From positions 747,001 to 811,000 of the forward strand of contig NC_090783.1 in NCBI RefSeq assembly GCF_040054535.1: a stretch of 64,000 bases of DNA. The letters run 5' to 3'. The translations under genes and the position numbers were made by a program. Source of the stretch: Antennarius striatus (taxonomy: Eukaryota > Chordata > Actinopteri > Lophiiformes > Antennariidae). This document shows positions 52,401-62,100 of the stretch, in pieces; positions within the stretch are counted from its first letter, which is position 1; each line of letters begins with the position of its first letter. The notes under the pieces were generated by a model. The model did no database searches and had not been told where the DNA came from. It saw only the letters and a program-made list of their open reading frames with translations.

Positions 52401-55400
52401 CGTTAACGGTGGCGCCACAAATGGGACGTGACTCTTGCATGGCGACCAGGCAGAAGGCCGTCATGGAGACTTCTTTATCTGTCCCGGCCACATCCCCCTG
52501 CAGAGGACATGACATCAAGCCAAGTCATGTGACGGATTAGCATCAGTTAGCCACTTTATAGAACAAGGAACTGATGCTGATGAAACCAGTACACACAGTC
52601 ATTTCTCCATGGTAGACACTTCCAACTTCTTTAAACATCCCATCAGGCAGCTGTGCATTCAGAATCAGGTACTTGACCGCGTCACAGATGACGTCACGAT
52701 CAACTGCCACCAGATTGGTTGCCATGGAGAACACCTTGATGACATATGCCGTCAGCCTGTGAAGGGAGAGGAACTCCAGTTAGTGGACGTTGTGTAAAAA
52801 GTCCTGAGCTGACGGACCTCCAGGTGCCTCACCAGGAGCTGCTTTGGTGGTGGGCCCAGACAGCAAAAGACCCATCCTTTTTACGATAGGCCAGCTGGTT
52901 CTGATAACCTAGACGCAAACGAAAGCCACAGTGTCGGTACTGACAGGTGATCAAGTCTGCACTGACTAGTTTCCATTGAAAGCCAGTTTGAGGAGTCACT
53001 ATAACGACCGTTACAGTCCAACAAAACCTACCAGTCTTGATATGTTGGAGGCCTTCGCCACGTTTCTCAAACCCAATGGTTTCCCACTGGTTGGTTTTAT
53101 CTAAATACATGGTTGCGATGACAGGCAGAGACATTTTGATCATGTTGTGCTCTCCATATCCGTCGGGCTGCTGGATCAAACTACCCATTGAATTCCCACT
53201 GATTGCGTTCTCCACCAAAGCAGATACCTGTTCTCGCCCTGCGTGCAAACAGAAGAACAGAAACAACATTATGAAGAAGAAGGTTCATAAGTCTGCTGGG
53301 ATTGGCTCCAGCAACCCCCGTGACCCACGAACACAGAGGAAACAGTATGGAGGATGAATGAATGACTGAAAACAACTATTGCTGGGTAAACTCAAGTGGT
53401 GAGTTCCTCAGACTGTTCTTCTCTGAATCTGCTGTTGCTCTTACACTCGTTGAAGGCGGATCACGTCCGGGGTGCTGGAAATTATTATTGATTCCAGCTT
53501 CTGTTCCAACCCGAAACATTGCTAGATAACGTGATTGGATGAGATGACGGGCGAAGTTTGTTCTGTTGACTCATACCAATGTTTATAACTAACCTGTCAC
53601 AGAGATCTGGGTGCTAGTTGGTGTGTTTGGTACCAAACTGGACTTTTGGATTCCACTGTTGATAGTTTCTTCTTGTTTGCCACCTTGATGAATAAACAGT
53701 GGGGGTTAATATGTTGTACACACAACCCTACTAAACATTACTGATACACATTTCATGGTGAACTCACCTACACCTTTCTTAGTTGGGTCCAGAACTACAA
53801 TCTGGGGAGATTTTACCAGCACACCTTCAGGCTGGAAAAAAAATTAAAAAAATTTTGAACATAGATGAAAATTCAAAATTGCTTTTTAACAATCTTAACA
53901 TTCTGGAGTGCCAAATGTTTGCTGAATGTGATTGGTGGAGTATTTGTTCGATTACCAACAATCTTTCTGTCATTTCATCAAAGCTGTTCCGTTTCAATGA
54001 CTCCTTCATTCCAAGAGTCTTCTCTGGGGTTTTTATTAATGCAACAGTTTTACCGATGTAAAAGCTTTAAAAGCTTCACTAATGGTGTTTTACATCCCGC
54101 TTCAAAATGCTGTATTGTGATTGTCAGTGTTCGTGTGTTCGTCCGTTAGTGAATCCACCAAATATCTCTGCAACCGCTGCAGATAGAAAGATGAAACAAA
54201 ACGCAAATTACTCTGGCGGCAAAGGGGAAGAAAACGAGACGATGACCTTGATCTTGAGAAAAGTAGGCCAGGGTCAAATTTCAACTTTCGTACTCTCAGG
54301 AATCGTAGATCAAAGTTAGTGCTTTGATCAATTAAAGTTGGTCAGAGAGTAGAACTAGAGAGAGTACAGTAGAACTTTATTGATCCCTTAAGGAGGTTCC
54401 ATCATGGAAATTAACTAGGTCAGAGCACAAGCTTTGATCTTTGACCTATGAAAGTAGGCCAGGGTAAAATTTTGAATTCAGGGGTTTTGCAGGATGTTGC
54501 AATCTGTGTGGTTCTAGTTTATTTCTACATCAAGCTACTCATTAACTAATCAACTGACTGCCAGGTCTGGACGTTGGCAACCGGTGCTTCATGACGCCAG
54601 AGTGTGGACAGGAAGTGTTGTCCTAACCTGTCTTCATTCAATGGTATTCATGTATTCTTAGCAGAACACAAAGACCACATGCTAGACCCACTGCAGGGAG
54701 TCAGGTCCTCTTACCACCACCCGCAGCATCTTCATGATTCCATCACTGAGGGACGAGTCTTTAACAGCTGCTTTGACTTCAACACGATATTGTCCTATTC
54801 TCATGGGGATAATGATAAAGGACACAAAATGGGTAGATTCAGGCGCCATTTTGACTTCCTGTCGATATTTCCCACGTTTTGTGGCGGAACTGCACAAATG
54901 TGTTTCCTCGATCAGATCCACAAGCACCTTCAAAAACAGACAAAGAGACAGACTCAGATCGCCTTGGGTCACCTCACGGTAGCGTTTCCCTTTAGACACA
55001 ATTCAGAACTTCTAACAACAAGTTTGGGCAAAAATAACGGATGTGGGCGACCCTGACTTACAGTAGCCTCGTCAGGGCGGATATTATGGAGGATTGCCTT
55101 AATTTCAAGCTGTTCTCCACGGACAGCAGAGTAGGGTACTCGTAGGTCAATGAAGAAGTCCTTTCGGACAATCACTTCCAATGGTTTAGAAACACAGATT
55201 CCTTTAAGATAAGAGGAACACAAAAAACAGGCATGTAAATAGAATTTTTTTAACTTTATAAAAGGTGGGATTAACACTACAAATGATTTCCATCACCTAA
55301 TCCTCACCGTGAGTTCTTGACAGACTAATTCCAGTGAACTGCCAGGATGTCATTGAGTTTTGTAAAAATAGTTTTTTCGAATATGATGTGGTATCACTGA

Positions 55401-58400
55401 AACAAAGAAATGCATTTTTATTTATTTGCGCATTAAGAGAGCAAAATTAGCTTGACATCTTCCTGGTTTAAATGGATTCACCAGTTGGGCGTCGCTGCAG
55501 GGCAAGCAGGCAGTTCGATATCGAACCACAGCCAACTCTCAGGGAACTGTGTGCGAGTCGTTATAACATTTCTGTCCATGTAACTGTCGTCATCGTCTTC
55601 ACCTAACATGTCATTGAAAGGTGATTAATTTTTCATTGCAGACAGAAATTATTTTCTAATCCGTTTTATGACCACCGATAGAACCCACTCAGGGCTACCC
55701 TGAACCCCTTTTCTTGTCTCTTACTGCGAGCCAGCTGGAGGTTGTCCTCTTTCATCTGAGCTCTCTGGCTTTCCATTTCTTTGCAGCAATACAAGAAGGC
55801 CTTTACACAGTCTGGACCATCAGTAATGTACTCGCTGCGAATGTCACACGTGTATTTGACAGGAATAGTTTTCATTCCGTCATGACAACAGGAACGCTGC
55901 AATTTGTCATCATAATGACTCACTGAAAAGAAAAAGGTCAACAGAGGAGCAAGTCAGTGGTGGACATGTCCAAAACCAGGTGTTACACAAGGTTCTCTAT
56001 CAACAAATTTAAAACAGGGAATATTAAAAGTGCAAGTTATTCTTCAAGTTATTGTCATAATTTAAATTCTTAGACCATATCCACAAGATCTGTCTGTCTC
56101 AACTGCAGAGTAAGTATCGGAATGAGGAAAGAGGTTGAAATAACGGATGGCCAATGGCATGAAACATCAAGTAATGAGAATTTTGGTGAACAAAAGTGTG
56201 TCTTTAGCATCATTAGTTACATAGCAGCATTACTTACATAAGGTGGTCGTGACATTCATGATTGTATTGGCTCGTTTCTTTCTGCTTACAGTCCGACATT
56301 TCTGTTCTGAAACCAAGAGCACAAAATGTTATGAGACAAACACATTGTCTCACTTACATTACAGTAGAACCTACAGCAGAACCTACAGTAGAACCTACAG
56401 TAGAACCTACAATAGAACCTCAAGATATAAGATAAGAATGAAGCACGACTCGAAACTCAGGTTTTTTCTGAGTTAAGAATCCAACCAATGGCTCAAATCT
56501 CGAAAACACGTATGTCGAGTCGCTCGTATGTTAAGGTACTACTGTACTGGTACTTGGCAGATCAGTCATCCTTCCTGATACCACTACTACTACTTCTACT
56601 ACAACTAAAAACAACAATAACAACAATAACAAGTACCAAGGCAGTCATAGACTGCAACATCCCGCGACTTAGGTCAGGGTAACCGGAAAGTAGTACCTGG
56701 CAAGTGCATAGCTTTGACCTCTCAGGGTAGGTCAAAGCTACGCACTAGCTTTGACCATAGATCAAAGCCAGTGCATAGGTAGATCAAAGCACTGGCTTTG
56801 ATCTATGGACTTATTCACACTGGCCTTCTCCCTCATCTTCCCTCAGTTCATCATTGTGCAAAAGTTGAAATTTGACCTTGACCTAGTTTTCTCAAGGTCA
56901 AGGTCATCACCTAATTTTCATCCCCTTTGCCTCCTGAGTAATGTGCTTTTTGTTTCATCTTTCCATCTGCACTGGTTGTGAAGATATTTGGTGGACTAAC
57001 GTACGTACGTACGGACGAACACACAAACACTGACAATTACAATACATCCCCTTCGCGGGCTGCGATTATCCCCTCTTTGATGCTAGTAGCTCAGTGGCAA
57101 CTTCCATTTGAGAACTTCCCCTTGAAGCCTTGCAGTGGTGAGGTTCTGTCGGTTGATTGTTAGGTCTTGTCTCTGTCTCATGAGTTTATGACTGCTTACA
57201 TACCAATTGTGATTGGACCAGTAAATTGTGCGAAAAGCACTGAAACCCTGAAGAGTTGGATATATGCATTCAAAAATTCAGAGGAAGGTTAGGGTAAGTT
57301 TACCTATAAAGGTTATAAAGCATTTTAGGTCCATCCAGAACTTTCACCCAAAACTTTTCGTGATTAGTATACAGTCACCCTCGTTCCTCGCGGTTAATGC
57401 GTTCCAGGAACCACACGCGAATAATGAATTCCGTGATAGAGCGACAAACTATTTATCTTATTTACGGTAATTTAAACATTTATGAACCCCCCCATACTGA
57501 TATTAAACCACCTTCTATCTGTATTACCTTTTCCCACACTCTGATAGACTGTTTACAGCACTTTTGTGTCTCATGGAAGTCGAGACTCATGGAATGGAGC
57601 GCATTTCCGGATGCCGTCAGCCAAAAGAATGCTTGTATGGTATCACGTGACTGCCTACCAAAAATCCGCAATGAGGTGAAGTCGCGAGCATTAATGCACA
57701 AATGCGCGAGTGTGCACTGTAAATACAGCAAATAGATAGCAGCAGCCTGTTCAGAACAGGCATGAGAGAAGAGAAAGAGTTCTTACCAAGTCTGTAGGGA
57801 GTCGTAGAAGCTGTGTTGGATTCAAACAACAGCCCGGCATCATAGAACACACCCATCCCATCCTTCCCTCCACCTGGTGTGCAGCCGGTGTCATACTTCT
57901 CCACTACATCCCACACCTGGGCAAAGTGAAAGTTAGGCAAACACAGAAACAGAGAAAGGTGAGGTATTTTAGGCATGCAGTAAATACAGGGAGGCCGAGT
58001 GACAGGCAGCCCCATCTTTGGAGCGCCCCGAACGAGCAGCTTGTGGAGGGGACGGTGCCTTGCACAAGGGCACCTCGGCAGTGCTCGGGAAGTGTGCTGG
58101 CACCTCCTACTGCCAGCTAACACTCCAAGAGTGAATGGTCGGGAGCGGGAATCAAATCAATCAAACCGCCTATCTTGGATCATTGGACGACCAGCTCTAC
58201 CGACGGAGCTACTGCCACGACGAAACATGCTGGAATCACCTGGATGATAAAGTCAGGCTCACGGTTAGCTAACGTAAGGAGAGTCAAACCCAACACTACA
58301 AAGACATGGTCAGGACTCCTCTGCAGACGTTGGTTGATGAGTCCAGTGTTGGATCCTCATCGGCTTCGTAAACTGCTGAACTTCTTCAGTAAAGTTGTTC

Positions 58401-59078
58401 GTACCACAACTTGTCTCATCATTGAAGATACGCGTCTCAACAAAGACCACAGACCCCAAGAGGGTTTTTTCTCAGAGATAAACCCTAACAAACCTGAATA
58501 TCGGAGCCCCTTACAGCCCTGTAGATTCAGCTCCCACCCCCCATCGAACACATGACATCACACAGGACCGATTTGTGAAATGAACATTAATTTTCCAATA
58601 AACTGGTTATTTGTTTTCAGGTTGGTGCTTCATTTTTATTGTTACTTTAATAGTAATGGAAAATAGTTCCATCAATAATGATTAAACGATTAATTATCAT
58701 TTCATAGCAACCAAATTTGTCCTACTTTAACACAGTGTCAAACAATCCTATTTATTTCATTGTTATAAATAATCCTTAATCATGATTTTATCACAATCGC
58801 TTACAATTGCCCGACTGAATTAACCCTTTAAGACAGACTGAAATGTGACTTTGAGACATAGGACCAAAGCGCTTTAAGTGAATGGATGTAAATCACGGTG
58901 AAGTAAAGTGAAGACTTGCCTTCTTCTGGGTGAGGCGGTGCTTGTTGTTCAGGACGTAGACGCCCTTGTCCACCGCCACCAGGCCCACCGTGGCTCCTGG
59001 ATCTCCAGTGACCCGTAAACCAAACATACTACGAGGTTCATACGCTGCTGCAGGTCTGGATGACGTCAGTGTCAGCTG

Positions 59079-59113
<35 letters not shown>

Positions 59114-62100
59114 GGGAGAAACGAACAGCATTTTCCATTACTCCTGTCTCCATGATCCTGCTGTCACACACTCGTCCACCTCGGTGTGTGTGTCTTACCG
59201 AACCCATGCAGCTGTCTTTGACGTCCACCCAGACAGAGTCGGACACCACCTCGTTGTCGTTGGTGTGGTAGTACGCCACGATCCGGAACGACGGAAGCAT
59301 TTCTTTGGTGATGAGAACTATCAGAGAAATCAGGGTTTGACCTCTGGTTCTGTGACGACCCTTGTTCACCAGCTGACCTCTGCTCAGGATCTGAGGAAAC
59401 ACACACACATTGTGTCTGTGTGCAAACTCCACACAGAGCAGGACTCGAACCCAGACCCGCCGTGTTGTGCGGCGACAGCGCTACCCACTGTGCCACCCAT
59501 ATATATTCATATTATTTCTATAATTATATATAATATATACAATACCACAGTTCCTCTCTGGACACCCTGTCATCAGCTTTCTCCAGATCTACAAAAACAC
59601 AATGCAGCTCCCTCTGGCCTTCTCTGTACTTCTCTATCAACATCCTCAAAGCAAATACTGCATCTGTAGTACTCTGTTTTGGCATGAAACCATACTGCTG
59701 CTCACAAATGTTCACTTCTGCCCTTAGTCTAGCTTCCACTACTCTCTCCCATAACTTCATTGTATGGCTCATCAGCTTTATTCCTCTGTAGTTGCCACAA
59801 CTCTGCACATCTCCCTTGTTCTTAAAAATGGGCACCAGCACACTTCTCCTCCATTCCTCAGGCATCTTCTCACTATCTAAGATCCTGTTGAACAACCCAG
59901 TCAGAAACTCTACTGCCACCTCTCCTAGACACTTCCATACCTCTACAGGTATATCATCAGGACCGACTGCCTTTCCACTCTTCATCCTCTTCAATGCCCT
60001 CCTCACTTCATCCTGACTAATCTTTGCTACTTCCTGGTCCACAACAGTCACCTCTTCTAGTCTTTGTTCTCTCTCATTTTCCACGTTCATCAACTCTTCA
60101 AAGTACTCTTTCCATCTTCCCATCACACTACTGGCACCTGTCAATAGACTTCCATCCCTATCCTTAATCACCCTAACCTGCTGCACGTCCTTCCCATCTC
60201 TGTCTCTCTGTCTTGCCAACCTGTATAGATCAGTGGAGTCGCAATAGTTGATGCGAGAATGTACGAGGGCGCACTGTATATAGAGTATATTCACACACAC
60301 ACACACCAGGTATGTAATGTCTCTGTCTCCATCGGGCTGCCTGTTCAGGTTTAGGCTGATATTCAGGTTGTCTCCCAGCGCCAGCTGAGCTGTATCCACA
60401 CCTGTGTGAAGGAAACGTAAAGCTGGGTGTTACACACTGGAGCTCTTCAGCGGTTGGACCAGCACCGTCACCTGATGGCGTTCTCACGTTGCTCACCAAT
60501 GTGGATGTAGTTGTTGTTCTTTGTTTTATATGGGTGGGCTACCATGTTGGCTGATGCTTGCTCTTCACGTGAAAGCTGAGGGTCGTCGGTCGTTGCCTGC
60601 AATGAAAGACGAGGAAAGACCATCAAATACACACAGTTAACACAAAACCACCTCAGATCAAACACACGTCCAGGACTTCTCTGGTAACTAACAGTAATAA
60701 TGAATTCGTTGGAATAAACCAACAGAAGACGTTTCACCATTAGTGGGCGGTCAGGGCCAGCAAGGCCTTCTCTGCTGGTCTAACATAACCCGAAATCATG
60801 ATAATATTTATTATAAAAGTTAATTATACTTTAATGCATTTCCTCAAATAAATATAATCAAATATATGTATAAATATGTAATTAAACATTGGAATATATG
60901 TAATATGACATCAACCAACACTGGGTCAGTATTTTATTTGTATGTTAGAGAGTTTTTATCCAATCAGAATTCAGCTAGCCTGTGTTGCCAGGTTGAATGA
61001 AATCTGCCCAGGACCTTCAGAATCTAGAACGCAGGTCTCCCTGCACTGAGAGTGAACGGGAACATACAGTCAATAGACGCGATAGCCAATCAGATCGCGA
61101 GTTGGCCTTCAAGGACCTGCTAGCTAGCCCACGTTGTCCTGACATGTACGTGTCCTGTGACTGGATACTCACTCTGAGAAGGCGGGGCTAGCAGACGCAC
61201 ATTTGAAGAGAACACGAAAGTCGGATCCTTGAACAAGCTAACCTTTTCTAGCTAACATGTTCGAGCTAACCTGAACTAGCTAACCTGTTCTAGCTAACCT
61301 GTTCGATCAAATCTGTTCTAGCTAACCTGTTGTAGCTAACCTGTTCTAGCTAACCTGTTCTAGCTAACCTGTTCGATCTAATCTGTTCTAGCTAACCTGA
61401 AATAGTTAACCAGTTCTAGCTAACAGTTTTTGGCGAAGCAAAGGAGAATGGATTTTGTGTTTAAATCAGCCGTTTGAACAGCTGCTTCGGTGAGAACCAG
61501 CATTTCATTTAGCTAAGTTGTCATATTTAATGTTCTAATTCAATTTCATTTATATCCAATCAATTATAACAAAATAAAATGACAAATATACTAAAAATGA
61601 AAAAAAAAAATCTTGCTCTTCTGCAATGTGTGTAATTGTGATTTTTTTCATACCTGATAGAGGTGATGCAACATCTAGTAGTGTGTTAGTGTGTGTCTGT
61701 GTTTGGTTTCTCTAGCTGTGGTGTCATAAATGATGGTCATTTCAGTGGTTTGTTGTGACGTAGGTGTGTGACGTCTATAAAGGTGTGGCCACAGGTTCTT
61801 CTGTACCAGCGACAATAAAAGGAGTTGAGCTGACGCCGGTTTTTGAACCTTTTTGAGAGAAGTTATAAACGTCTCAGTCCTGATTGCTACATTGGTGGCA
61901 GCGGGGGGAGCCGCTTACAGATTTATGGTATGTATTTATTCACATTTGACTAAGGAGAAGATCACTCAAGGCCTAGGTGTGAAATGCCTGGCCCACCGCT
62001 GCGTTTCACACAAAGTGACACAGGACAGCTGGTCACCACCGTCAGATTCACTATTAAATATCTGGTGATGTGTGAGTTTCAGTCTCTTCAACATTGATCA

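Noticed and set aside
53032..53238. C3 as a dead pseudogene
   Set aside because: All 38 visible exons are open, splice sites intact and phases match; loss is limited to the thioester residues.
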